The translations under genes and the position numbers were made by a program. Under the pieces are notes generated by a model. The model was not told the origin of the DNA. It ran no database searches and saw only the letters and a program-made list of their open reading frames with translations. A stretch of 32,311 nt of DNA from JBGTBQ01 sp041749275. Its GTDB lineage: Bacteria; Acidobacteriota; Blastocatellia; Pyrinomonadales; Pyrinomonadaceae. How positions within the stretch are numbered: position 1 is the stretch's first letter; every line of letters starts with the position of its first letter. Location: positions 1-32,311 of the forward strand of contig JBGTBQ010000371.1 of assembly GCA_041749275.1 (NCBI GenBank), read 5' to 3'. Positions 1-8,230 of this stretch are shown here, one piece after another.

Positions 1-1
1 G

Positions 2-121
2 CGCAAGGCGCGTGCAGAACTGAGTCTGGTGCGTGCTATCGCCGAGTCGTTGAAAAGTGAAAAGAGTCTCTGGGAGTTGCTTAATCATCAAGCTAAACTC
101 AATCTGGAGGCTAGTTTATGA
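2..121 (+). CDS. C-terminal end of an unidentified protein (5' truncated by window edge)
   Basis: An open frame enters from the left edge and reads 39 codons to a TGA at 119-121. The peptide is helical and charged (it contains AELSLVRAIAESLKSEKS and ends LNLEASL). Its stop codon overlaps the ATG of the next gene in an ATGA arrangement, which is typical of translationally coupled operon genes and is the main reason to believe the frame is real. Too little is visible to assign a family. Confidence 0.5.
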   Translation, partial: RKARAELSLVRAIAESLKSEKSLWELLNHQAKLNLEASL

Positions 122-345
122 AATGTGTCCCGACATCAGGCGAGGAGGCTGAAAAAGAGATAGCCGCCGCGCGGTGCGCCGACCTTTACACTTTCAAGAA
201 AGTGAATATCGAGGGCGATCCGGCATTGATAAAGCGTTACGGCTGGGAGATACCGGTCATCAGCATCAATGGCACGGTAGTCTTCAAATACAAACTCACC
301 GCCAAAGAATTCAGGGCAGCTGTGTTGCAGCAATTCTCGGTTTAG
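118..345 (+). CDS. Glutaredoxin-like (DUF836-type) thioredoxin-fold protein, N-terminally short, no CxxC
   Basis: The 75-residue product matches the second half of the small glutaredoxin-like family: a VNIEGDP strand, then RYGWEIPV with the cis-proline expected next to the active site, then the INGTVVFKYKL hairpin and a final helix. Family members usually begin with a beta strand and a CxxC redox motif. Here the first 20 residues contain only isolated cysteines (C3 and C20), and no upstream codons in this frame restore the motif. The gene overlaps the preceding frame by ATGA, so this start looks natural rather than miscalled. It may be a redox-inactive or decayed member. A large palindrome starts 8 nt after its stop codon. 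Confidence 0.6.
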   Translation: MKCVPTSGEEAEKEIAAARCADLYTFKKVNIEGDPALIKRYGWEIPVISINGTVVFKYKLTAKEFRAAVLQQFSV

Positions 346-352
346 AGCATAC

Positions 353-502
353 CTATAGCGATTTGCGATTGGGTGCACTCAATCGGCCATCGTTTAGAGG
401 CGGGCAATGCCCGCCGTCTCAATCTACGAAGCTTGAGACGGCGGGCATGGCCCGCCTCTAAACGATGGCCGATTGGGTGCACCCAATCGCAAATCGCTAT
501 AG
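353..502. repeat. 150-bp near-perfect palindrome (two 70-nt arms, 10-nt centre)
   Basis: The arm at 353-422 is the reverse complement of 433-502 with only two mismatches; the centre is 423-432. The outer ends read CTATAGCGATTT and AAATCGCTATAG. Each arm also holds smaller palindromes (GGGTGCACCC type and GGCGGGC/GCCCGCC type). Short ORFs through it are by-products of the symmetry. It could be a MITE or a REP/BIME-like element, and the TA-rich ends would suit a TA-targeting transposase, but no transposase is in the window. Confidence 0.85.
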
Positions 503-580
503 TCGTCACTTTTTTTCTGGCTTGTGGCAGCAGTTGGAGAGCCGGAGGTAAAGACGAAAACTTCCCTGTCATAACATCCG

Positions 581-605
581 AAGCCGCGCCTGACGTGGCT
601 TTTTC
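581..605 (+). terminator. Candidate rho-independent terminator
   Basis: AAGCCGCG (581-588) pairs with CGTGGCTT (594-601), with one G.U pair and a 5-nt loop, and a run of Ts follows. It would end transcripts from the glutaredoxin-like gene or the palindrome before the protease promoter region. Confidence 0.5.
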
Positions 606-787
606 TCATCGCTCAGATATTTTCCTCAAGTTTCCTCTTGAGACCCGGTAAACCTTTCTAGTTCAACGGGTTTCACGACTCTTTCCCATCCGGTTTTTGC
701 TCCCGCTCAAGTTTTTCTCAACCGTCTTTCTTACTATCTGCTCAAGTTCATTGATTTAATCGGTAAATATCTTAGAGGAGAAAAAAG
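606..787 (+). promoter_or_regulatory. Leader/promoter region of the first subtilase with three CTCAAGTT copies
   Basis: There is no gene here. The octamer CTCAAGTT occurs at 625-632, 706-713 and 741-748, the last two 35 nt apart. The region becomes AT-rich near 750-770 and ends with a strong ribosome-binding site AGAGGAG (774-780), 7 nt before the ATG at 788. The first octamer also forms a small CTCAAG/CTTGAG hairpin (625-642). An operator role for the octamers is a guess; no convincing -35/-10 pair was found. Confidence 0.35.
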
Positions 788-3700
788 ATGAAAGGCAGAC
801 TCATCCTTCGTAGCACGTGCCTCGCACTCGTCATTGCGCTGTTCGCGGCGCTCTTCCCGCTCGCTCCCGTGCCGACGACGAGTGCTACGCCGGCCATCAA
901 GACCGTCATCGTCGAACTTAAAGGCGACCCCGTGGTAGTGGCTAAAGCAAGAAACGAAGCCGCGGGGCAGGTGTTCGACGAGCAGACTTATAAGCAGCAG
1001 GTTATCACCGAGCAGGCCAACTTCCTGAATGCGTTGAGCGGGGCCGGGACTCAGTTCAACACCATCAGCGTTGACGCGCCGAACGGACCGAACGGCGAAG
1101 TCTCAAACATCGAGTTCCGCTTCAACTATGTCGTGAATGGCATCACGCTCGCCGTCGCGGAAAGCTCGATTGAGACCATCCGGAACATGAGCCAAGTCAA
1201 AGCCGTCCACATGGACGAAAAGCTTGAACTGCACCTCGATAACGGCGTGAAGTACACGCGCGCGCCTTCGCTCTACGGCAACCCGCCGCAAATCAAGATG
1301 GGCGACTCGCTCCAGACGGGCGGCGTTCATGGCGAGGGCATCTACATCGCGGTCTTGGACACGGGCGTTGATTGGGCGCATCCGATGTTCGGCGGCGACC
1401 CGACGCCCCCGCGCTTCGGCGTCGGCCCTTCGGTCGCGGCGACCAACCCGAATCCGAAAGTTCCCTATTATCTCAACCTGACTGCCGGCTCCGTGTCGGA
1501 CGACTTCGGCCACGGCTCGCACGTCTCCGGCATCGCCGCCGGGTATCTGGCGAAAGCTCCGGGGCCGGACGGCCTGCCGCTGACGGCTGACGACGTTTCG
1601 ATCCACGGCGTCGCACCGCAGGCCAAGATCATGGGCTACAAGGTGCTCTCGACGGTCGGCTCCGGCACGGCGGCTTCCATCATCATGGCGGTCGAGGATG
1701 CAGTGCAGCCCTTCACCATCACGGGCTATCCGAAGCCGGTCGCGCACGTCATCAATCTGAGCCTCGGCTCGACCAACAACGACCCGAACTACGTGACCTC
1801 CGTGGCGTGCGACAACGCGACGCTGGCGGGCGTGACGGTCGTCGCCTCCGCCGGCAACAGCGGCGCGCCGACAGCCACCAACCCGAGCGGCGAAGCAACC
1901 ATCGGCTCGCCCGGTTCTGGACGCCGCGTGCTCACGGTTGGCGCGAACATTGATCCCGGCTCCGCCCCGAACAAGCTCGATGAAGTGGGCGGCGGCAACC
2001 GCGCGGACATGAAAGCCTTTCCACTCGACGGCGGCGCGGCGATCACCGCCGACATCACCAACAATTATGTCTTCTGTGGCGTGGCCGAAACGCCCGACCA
2101 AGTGCCCGACTCGGTGCGCGGCAAAATCGCTCTTATCGCACGCGGCGGCAGCGTCAACACGCCGCCGGAATCACCCGTCGCCGCCGGCACGGGTCTGTTC
2201 TCGAACAAGGCAGCCTTCGCCCTCGCCAAAGGGGCCATCGCGGTCGTCATCTACAACAACGTTGACGGCGAGCTGACTTCGGCCACCGTCCGCAGGTCAA
2301 CGATTCCGGTCGTCGGTCTCTCAAAGGCGAACGGCGAGTACCTGAAGAACGCCATCGGCTCGACGGCCTTCGGCGCGATCTCGACCAACCAGATTCGCCT
2401 TAATCGGGCACTGATCTTCGATCCCGCCATGGGCGACTTTAGCTCGAAGGGGCCGGTCGGCGGCTTCGGCATGGTCAAGCCGGATGTCACCGCGCCGGGC
2501 GTCTCCGTCCTCTCCGCGACGGTGCGCGCGGGCGGCGTCGGCACGAACACCGCTTACATGTTCGACCCCACCGGTTATATCTCGGTCTCCGGCACTTCGA
2601 TGAGTTCGCCGATGACAGCCGGCATCGTCGCTCTCATCAAGCAAAAGAATCCATCGTGGACTCCTTCGATGATTCGCTCCGCGATAATGAATACGGCCAC
2701 CAACCTCCGTCGCGCGGACGGCACGCCCGTCGCGGACGGCACGGACTCGATTCTGCGTCAGGGCGCCGGCCTCGTTGATGCGAATGGCGGGGCGAATGCC
2801 AAAGCTCTGATGGGGAGCGGGGTGATTGATCGGACACCGGGCGCGCCTACCCCGCCCACCTACGGCATCTTCGTCTCCAATTCGCCGGGCAACCCCGATT
2901 TCCTCGCCAGCCACAGCTTCGGCCTCGTGCCCATCGCGGGCGTCGAGGGCGCTGCCACACACTCACGCGCGGTCAGCATCTTCGACATCACGAACGGCGC
3001 CGGAGCCGGAACCTATACGCTCTCAGCCGGCAACGTTAACGGCTTCGACGGCGACAAGGTGCAAGTCAACTTCACCAACGCGAGCGGCGAACCCGTTTCC
3101 TCCGTTGTGGTCGATCCGGGCGGCGGCGCGAGTTTCAACGTCAACGTGACGGTCAACGGCGCGCAAATCGCCGACCCGACGCAGATTCAGTTCTACGTCA
3201 CCGCGTCGCGCGCGGACGGCGGACAAAGCCTCCGCATGCCCTTCTACTATCGCGCCGTGAGGCCGACGATCACGACCAACGCCCCATCGCTCAACGCCAT
3301 CACGGGCAACGAAGTGGCCGACAACCCGCCGGTTGACATCAACGGCGGCTACCGCTTGCAGTACGCTCCGCCCGCGTCGGGCGCCGCGCCCGCGCAGTAC
3401 CGCGTGCAGGAGTCCACTAACGGCGGCGCGACTTGGACGACGCTCGGCGACGTTTCCGCCGTCCAGACAGCCTTCGACGTGACCGGGCGCGGAAACGGAA
3501 CCTACACCTACCGCGTGACCGGACTCTTCTCGACTCAGTACGGTCTGATCCCCGGCCCGTCGAGCGGTTCGCGAGCGGTACGCGTTGACCGCCGCGTCGA
3601 GGCCGACGTGACCGCGCTCGTTCAACTCGTCAACAAGGCCATCACGTTCGGCGCGGGCACGACCGATCTCGTCCAAACGCTCAAAAACAAGACCAGCAGT

Positions 3701-4132
3701 CCGACGGTCTACCCGCCCGCGCGTTTCGAGATCGTCTCGATTCAATCGGGCGCGGGGGACGTGCGCGTCGCCAACGCGGACAACGGCGGCAACGGTGTGG
3801 ACTCGCCCGCGGCGTTTGACTACTCGACGCAGGTAGGCGCAGACCTTACGCCGGGCGAAGAGAGTGGCTCGCGCACGATTCGCTTTAGCAACCCGTCAAC
3901 GTCGCTCTTTACTTTCACCGCGCGCATCTACGCGCACCTGCCCGATGCTGCCGCCGCCGGTTCCGGCTCATCCGCTTCCGGCACGTCCGAGGGGACATCA
4001 AGCGGTGGCGGCGGCGCGGCGGGAGGCGGTGGTTCGGGCCAAGGCGGCCTCAACACGGGCGGCACGGCGCAACTGCTGCGAGTCACCGTCAACCCGCTCA
4101 CCCACTCCGTGTCGGTGCAGCTAATCCAATAG
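788..4132 (+). CDS. Secreted S8 (subtilisin/kexin-type) serine protease with PA insert and Fn3-like domain
   Basis: A 1114-aa exported endopeptidase. Visible in order: signal peptide (about 1-35); inhibitor-I9-like prodomain (about 38-150); catalytic Asp191 in AVLDTGVDW; His242 in GHGSHVSG; oxyanion Asn357 in SAGNSG; a PA-type insert (about 415-540); nucleophile Ser604 in SGTSMSSP. A beta-rich region and a fibronectin-III-like domain (about 828-936) follow, then a conserved block (938-1050) shared with the next gene, a Gly/Ser linker (1051-1093) and a short hydrophobic beta tail. The complete catalytic set implies an active protease acting outside the cytoplasm. It starts after a strong AGAGGAG. 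The next gene is a paralog, so the pair is a tandem duplication. The tail block is not one I can name; it could be a surface anchor or a secretion signal. Confidence 0.93.
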   Translation: MKGRLILRSTCLALVIALFAALFPLAPVPTTSATPAIKTVIVELKGDPVVVAKARNEAAGQVFDEQTYKQQVITEQANFLNALSGAGTQFNTISVDAPNGPNGEVSNIEFRFNYVVNGITLAVAESSIETIRNMSQVKAVHMDEKLELHLDNGVKYTRAPSLYGNPPQIKMGDSLQTGGVHGEGIYIAVLDTGVDWAHPMFGGDPTPPRFGVGPSVAATNPNPKVPYYLNLTAGSVSDDFGHGSHVSGIAAGYLAKAPGPDGLPLTADDVSIHGVAPQAKIMGYKVLSTVGSGTAASIIMAVEDAVQPFTITGYPKPVAHVINLSLGSTNNDPNYVTSVACDNATLAGVTVVASAGNSGAPTATNPSGEATIGSPGSGRRVLTVGANIDPGSAPNKLDEVGGGNRADMKAFPLDGGAAITADITNNYVFCGVAETPDQVPDSVRGKIALIARGGSVNTPPESPVAAGTGLFSNKAAFALAKGAIAVVIYNNVDGELTSATVRRSTIPVVGLSKANGEYLKNAIGSTAFGAISTNQIRLNRALIFDPAMGDFSSKGPVGGFGMVKPDVTAPGVSVLSATVRAGGVGTNTAYMFDPTGYISVSGTSMSSPMTAGIVALIKQKNPSWTPSMIRSAIMNTATNLRRADGTPVADGTDSILRQGAGLVDANGGANAKALMGSGVIDRTPGAPTPPTYGIFVSNSPGNPDFLASHSFGLVPIAGVEGAATHSRAVSIFDITNGAGAGTYTLSAGNVNGFDGDKVQVNFTNASGEPVSSVVVDPGGGASFNVNVTVNGAQIADPTQIQFYVTASRADGGQSLRMPFYYRAVRPTITTNAPSLNAITGNEVADNPPVDINGGYRLQYAPPASGAAPAQYRVQESTNGGATWTTLGDVSAVQTAFDVTGRGNGTYTYRVTGLFSTQYGLIPGPSSGSRAVRVDRRVEADVTALVQLVNKAITFGAGTTDLVQTLKNKTSSPTVYPPARFEIVSIQSGAGDVRVANADNGGNGVDSPAAFDYSTQVGADLTPGEESGSRTIRFSNPSTSLFTFTARIYAHLPDAAAAGSGSSASGTSEGTSSGGGGAAGGGGSGQGGLNTGGTAQLLRVTVNPLTHSVSVQLIQ

Positions 4133-4140
4133 CTAAAGGC

Positions 4141-4183
4141 GAAAGTCCCGGCGCTTTATCACGATTCAAGCGCCGGGACTTTC
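4141..4183 (+). terminator. 16-bp perfect hairpin after the first protease
   Basis: GAAAGTCCCGGCGCTT (4141-4156) pairs exactly with 4168-4183 across an 11-nt loop, starting 8 nt after the stop codon. There is no T-run directly after it, so it may stabilise the 3' end or attenuate read-through into the second protease rather than act as a classical terminator. Confidence 0.7.
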
Positions 4184-4212
4184 ACCTCGCCTCCATTTCA
4201 ATTGATTCGAAG

Positions 4213-4218
4213 AAGGAG
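4213..4218 (+). promoter_or_regulatory. Ribosome-binding site deciding the second subtilase start
   Basis: AAGGAG lies 7 nt before ATG 4226. The longer frame from TTG at 4202 has no such site and would add eight residues ahead of a normal signal peptide, so 4226 is preferred. Confidence 0.75.
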
Positions 4219-4225
4219 CCTAGTC

Positions 4226-7200
4226 ATGCTTACCACCCACAGACGATTGGTTATCGCTTTTTTGACCCTGTCACTATTCGCCGTTACGGCTTGGTTGGGC
4301 GTCGAGCGCCGGGCGAACGCGAGCGGCGATACTTCCACGGTCATCGTCCAACTAAAAGGAGAACCGGCGGCTGTGCGCGCGGCGCGCGTTACGCAATCGG
4401 GCGGGACGGTCACGGACGCTGATTTACAATCTTTCCGCGAGCAGATTCGCGCGGAGCAGAACAACTTTCTCGCGTCGCTGGCGAGCCGGGGCGTGAGCGC
4501 CACGGTCGTCTCACGCTCGATTAAGAACTACGACGGGAGCGTGGCGGCGCAGACGGATTTGCGCTATACGCTCGTCTACAACGGTATGGCTCTTTCGGTC
4601 GAGCGCGCCTCGATTCCGGCCCTCAAAGCGATGCCGGAAGTAAAGAGCGTCAACGCGAACGACTTCCTCTACACGCAGCTTCACGGGAGCGTCGGCTACA
4701 TCAACGCTCCGAAAGTTTACGGCGCGGTCAAGGAACTGTCGCCCTTCGACGACCTGCGCGAAGGCTTTGAGGGACAGGGCATCAACATCGCCATCATTGA
4801 CACAGGCATTGACTGGACGCACCCGATGTTCGGCGGCGACCCGACGCCCCCGCGCCTCGGCGTCGCCCCGGTCGCGGCAGCAGTCCAGACCAATCAGAAA
4901 GTCATTTACAATCTACCGCTCACGGACATCGGCGCTAACGATGGCTTCGGCCACGGCACGCACGTCGCCTCGACCGCCGCCGGCTACCTCGCGCGCCATC
5001 CCGGCAGCGATGGTCTGCCGCTCACGGCTGACGACCTGAACCTACACGGCGTCGCGCCGCAAGCCAAGCTGATGAGCTACACGGTGTGCAGCAACATCCG
5101 CTCGATACCGGGCAGCCTCGGCCTCCCCTCCGTCGGCGGTTGCGAGTCAGCCGATACCATCATGGCGCTCGAAGATTCCGTCTCGCCCTTCACTTTGACC
5201 GGCTTCCCGAAGCCGAAGGCGCACGTCATCAATCTTTCACTCGGCGGCGCGGGCGGCCCGGACTCGCCCACAGCCGTCGCGTGCAGCAACGCGGCGCTCA
5301 CCGGCGCGACCGTTGTCGCCTCGTCCGGCAACAGCGGCCCCGGCGAAGGGACGACGGGAGCACCCGCCGCCGGCACGCACGTCATTTCGGTCGGCGCCAA
5401 CACGCACCCCGGCGCCGCCAATTCTCAGTGGTCGGCTGACTTGCTTCAGGCTTCCGCCGTTCCGCAAAGCCAGACGGGCGCTGTCACGCCCGCGAACAAT
5501 CTGGCGACCGCCGCGGGCTTTAGCCGCCTCAAGCTGTTCCCCATGTCGGGCACGCCGAATCCGCCCGCCGGTTCGCTCGCGCAGCGCTACGTTTTCGTCA
5601 ATAATCCGACGGTGACATGGCCGGCGGCAGTCTCCGGGCGCATCGCACTTGTCAAAGGAACTGGTTTGCCGACCGCGCCCTTCGCTTACATCTCAAACAT
5701 GGCCGCCGCTTCCGGCGCGGTTGGCGTGCTGCTCGTCAGTACGACCGAGACCCCGACCGCCGGAAAAGGCACTATCCCATCGGCCAACATCAAACCGGCG
5801 GACGCCGAAATCCTGATTGATGCGATCTCCTCGACCGACAACAACAACGTGGACCCGCCCAACGGCGCCATCTCTGAGTTGCCGATTCGCTTGAACCCGT
5901 TTTTCAGCGAGGCGTTTCAGGGCGAGATGGGCGGCTTCAGTTCGCGCGGCCCCGTCCGTGGACTCGGTCAGGTGAAGCCCGATGTTTCCGCGCCGGGCGT
6001 GGCGGTGCTGGCGGCAGTCCCGCCCGCGAGCCTCCTTGGGGCTATCGGCACGCTCGAAGGAACACCCAATTACGCACACCTTGACGGGACTTCGATGTCG
6101 TCGCCGCACACGGCGGGCGCCGCCGCGCTCATCAAGCAGGCGCATCCCGGTTGGACGCCCGACATGATCCGCACCGCGCTCATTAACACCGCGACCAACA
6201 TGCGTAACGAGACCGGCGCGCCGAAGGCCGAAGGTCTGACGGCAGACTCGATCATCGCGCAGGGCGGCGGGTTGATTGACGTGAAGGAAGCGGTCAACGC
6301 ACAGGCTTTGATCGGCGTGCGCGGCGACGGCATCACGACGCCGGGCATCCTCGGCAGCCATTCTTACGGCGAGGTGCCGGTCATCAACAATCGTGTCTCG
6401 AACACCGTGCCAGTCACCGTCGCCGTCCGCGACCTTTCCGGGCAGGGCGGCACTTACAACCTTGCCGTCGCCAACAACCGAGACCTCCAACTCGCCGGGA
6501 TCAACGTCTCGACATCGAGCACGAGCGTCAACGTCCCCGCTAACGGCGAGGCCACATTTACCGTCTCGGCCACCGTTGACGGCGACCTGCTGCGCGACAT
6601 CATGGCGGCTAAGACCATCGGCACGGAGGTCATTTTCGAGCGCATCCAGATGCAGTGGTACATCACGGCAAACCGCTCGGACAACGGCGAAAGCCTTCGT
6701 ATGCCGTTCTTCTTCCGTCCCGGCAAGAGCCTGCCCCAGACGCCGGTCGTCACCGATCAATCGTTTGAAGGTCTTGTGGTCGTGGGCGACGCGGGCCAGC
6801 AACTCGAATCGGGCGTGACCTACGTTGACGTGCCCTTCGAGGTCTCCGCCGGCAGCTACCGAGTCGAAGCGCGCCTTGAGTGGCTCACACAGGAAGCGCA
6901 GGACATGGACTTCGAGTTGCGCGACCCATCCGGCGCCGTCATCGCCTCTTCGGGCGTGCTGGGCGGCCCCGAACAGTTCACCAAAGACTTGTCGGCGCCG
7001 GGCACTTATGTGTACCGCGTCGTCGGTTACGCTAACGGCCCCGTCCCGTTCACCATCACGGGCAAGCTCTACTCTGGCCCGAGCGCTCCATCAGTCACTC
7101 CCATTAGCGGCGAGTACACGGACGGTCAGGGCAACGCTGTGGATTTCGACGGCAGCTTCAACGTGACGTGGCAAAACGTCGGCGGCGAGCGCAGCTATGA

Positions 7201-7897
7201 AGTGGAGCGTTCGACGGACGGCGGACAGAACTGGTCGCTGGTCGCAACGACTGGAGCCGGGACGACGAGCCTCGCGCTCAACGGCCTGCCGAACGGAACT
7301 TACAGTTTCCGCGTGCGCGGCTTGCATGACGGACAGAGAGGCTTCTACGTCACGCCCGCGAGCGCGGCGCAGAGCATCGTGGTTGACCAACGCACCGCTT
7401 CGGACGTGACCTCGCTCATACTGGTTGTGAATAAGAGCATCACGTTCTCGGCAGGCTTCGTTGACATTGATCAGACGCTCAAGAATAAGTCGGTTGACAC
7501 GACCATCTATCCGCTTGTGAGTTTCAACGTGATCGCCGTCGAATCCACGAGCGGTCAGGTTCGCGCCGTCAACTCCGATAACGGCGGCGACGGCGCCGGC
7601 GCGGCGGCGGCTTATGACTACTCTCGCCAACTTCCCGGCGACGACCTGACACCGGGCGAAGAGAGCGGCGTGCGACGACTGCGTTTCAGCAACCCGAACA
7701 TGGAACTCTTCCGCTTTACGGCGGTTGTGCGCGGGCACTTACGAAGCGCGGGCGGCGCGGCGGCGAGCGCACCCGAGTCGGGCGGCGCGGCGGCATCGAG
7801 TGGCGGCGGCTCCGCCAATCTCCTTCCGAACGCAACCGGACAGGTGCTCACTTTCACCGTCAATCCATTGACGAGGAGCATCCGTCTAGTCAATTAA
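4226..7897 (+). CDS. Secreted S8 serine protease, paralog of the preceding gene, with extra PPC-like domain
   Basis: A 1223-aa product from ATG 4226. Signal peptide (about 1-32, ending near ANAS); prodomain (about 34-145); catalytic Asp192 in AIIDTGIDW, His243 in GHGTHVAS, Asn369 in SSGNSGP, Ser623 in DGTSMSSPH; a PA-type insert lies between Asn and Ser. Unlike its neighbour it has an added beta-sandwich at about 837-950 (FELRDPSGAVIASSG, then GTYVYRV) resembling bacterial pre-peptidase C-terminal (PPC) domains. A fibronectin-III-like domain (954-1055) and the same C-terminal block as the first protease (1058-1172, including LTPGEESG) follow, then an Ala/Gly/Ser linker and tail. Blocks such as MFGGDPTPPR and GLPLTADD are shared, showing recent common origin. 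It probably degrades extracellular protein. Confidence 0.93.
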   Translation: MLTTHRRLVIAFLTLSLFAVTAWLGVERRANASGDTSTVIVQLKGEPAAVRAARVTQSGGTVTDADLQSFREQIRAEQNNFLASLASRGVSATVVSRSIKNYDGSVAAQTDLRYTLVYNGMALSVERASIPALKAMPEVKSVNANDFLYTQLHGSVGYINAPKVYGAVKELSPFDDLREGFEGQGINIAIIDTGIDWTHPMFGGDPTPPRLGVAPVAAAVQTNQKVIYNLPLTDIGANDGFGHGTHVASTAAGYLARHPGSDGLPLTADDLNLHGVAPQAKLMSYTVCSNIRSIPGSLGLPSVGGCESADTIMALEDSVSPFTLTGFPKPKAHVINLSLGGAGGPDSPTAVACSNAALTGATVVASSGNSGPGEGTTGAPAAGTHVISVGANTHPGAANSQWSADLLQASAVPQSQTGAVTPANNLATAAGFSRLKLFPMSGTPNPPAGSLAQRYVFVNNPTVTWPAAVSGRIALVKGTGLPTAPFAYISNMAAASGAVGVLLVSTTETPTAGKGTIPSANIKPADAEILIDAISSTDNNNVDPPNGAISELPIRLNPFFSEAFQGEMGGFSSRGPVRGLGQVKPDVSAPGVAVLAAVPPASLLGAIGTLEGTPNYAHLDGTSMSSPHTAGAAALIKQAHPGWTPDMIRTALINTATNMRNETGAPKAEGLTADSIIAQGGGLIDVKEAVNAQALIGVRGDGITTPGILGSHSYGEVPVINNRVSNTVPVTVAVRDLSGQGGTYNLAVANNRDLQLAGINVSTSSTSVNVPANGEATFTVSATVDGDLLRDIMAAKTIGTEVIFERIQMQWYITANRSDNGESLRMPFFFRPGKSLPQTPVVTDQSFEGLVVVGDAGQQLESGVTYVDVPFEVSAGSYRVEARLEWLTQEAQDMDFELRDPSGAVIASSGVLGGPEQFTKDLSAPGTYVYRVVGYANGPVPFTITGKLYSGPSAPSVTPISGEYTDGQGNAVDFDGSFNVTWQNVGGERSYEVERSTDGGQNWSLVATTGAGTTSLALNGLPNGTYSFRVRGLHDGQRGFYVTPASAAQSIVVDQRTASDVTSLILVVNKSITFSAGFVDIDQTLKNKSVDTTIYPLVSFNVIAVESTSGQVRAVNSDNGGDGAGAAAAYDYSRQLPGDDLTPGEESGVRRLRFSNPNMELFRFTAVVRGHLRSAGGAAASAPESGGAAASSGGGSANLLPNATGQVLTFTVNPLTRSIRLVN

Positions 7898-8230
7898 CGA
7901 TAGCGGCAAGGCGGCGTACACCGGCATTTGAGCTGGCGGACGCCGCCTCTCCTCGGTAGACGGCAACGATGCGCCATGACCTCTTGCAAGGGGCCATGGC
8001 GCATCGTTGCCGTCTGTCATTCTCGGCTGTCAATGCACTCGCCCCGGCACTCCATTACGGCAAATGTCCGGCGTGTTGACGGTCGGCGGTCGAAGTATTG
8101 TGGAAGCTCTCGCCACGTGATAAATTGCGACGCGTTAAGCGAACTGGATGCCGCCTAAACAACCCTGACAGGTCACTGAAAGCTGCGCGCGGGAGCCAGC
8201 GTGACCACTCCATCTGACAGGTAGCCCCTC
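7898..8230. other. 333-nt spacer with two strong hairpins
   Basis: No gene is supported. A 9-bp stem AGGCGGCGT/ACGCCGCCT (7909-7917 with 7940-7948) contains a further inner CCGGC/GCTGG stem. A 21-bp perfect stem follows at 7958-8015. The remainder (8016-8230) shows only a repeated CTGACAGGT (8165-8173 and 8214-8222) just upstream of the TPR gene, possibly regulatory. A 76-codon frame through the region has no homology that I recognise. Confidence 0.6.
7958..8015 (+). terminator. 21-bp perfect hairpin downstream of the second protease
   Basis: The arm 7958-7978 (AGACGGCAACGATGCGCCATG) is exactly complementary to 7995-8015, with a 16-nt loop. No T-tract follows. As with the hairpin after the first protease, it is perfect, long and placed shortly after the stop codon; it may protect the 3' end of the mRNA or mark transcript ends. 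Confidence 0.65.

Noticed and set aside
640..649. GAGACCCGGT shared with 13441-13450 upstream of the M48 gene
   Set aside because: A 10-mer in opposite orientation relative to the two genes, with no flanking similarity; probably chance.
373..651. Short + strand frame running through the palindrome
   Set aside because: Frames occur on both strands with nearly identical peptides because of the inverted symmetry; no ribosome site or homology.
1103..2101. 332-codon minus-strand frame inside the first subtilase
   Set aside because: Antisense shadow of the catalytic domain.
5693..6802. 369-codon minus-strand frame inside the second subtilase
   Set aside because: Arg/His/Asp-rich composition typical of an antisense shadow; the subtilase frame carries the catalytic Ser and conserved domains.
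7928..8158. 76-codon frame downstream of the second subtilase
   Set aside because: It lies in a hairpin-rich spacer, has no plausible ribosome site and no recognisable motif.
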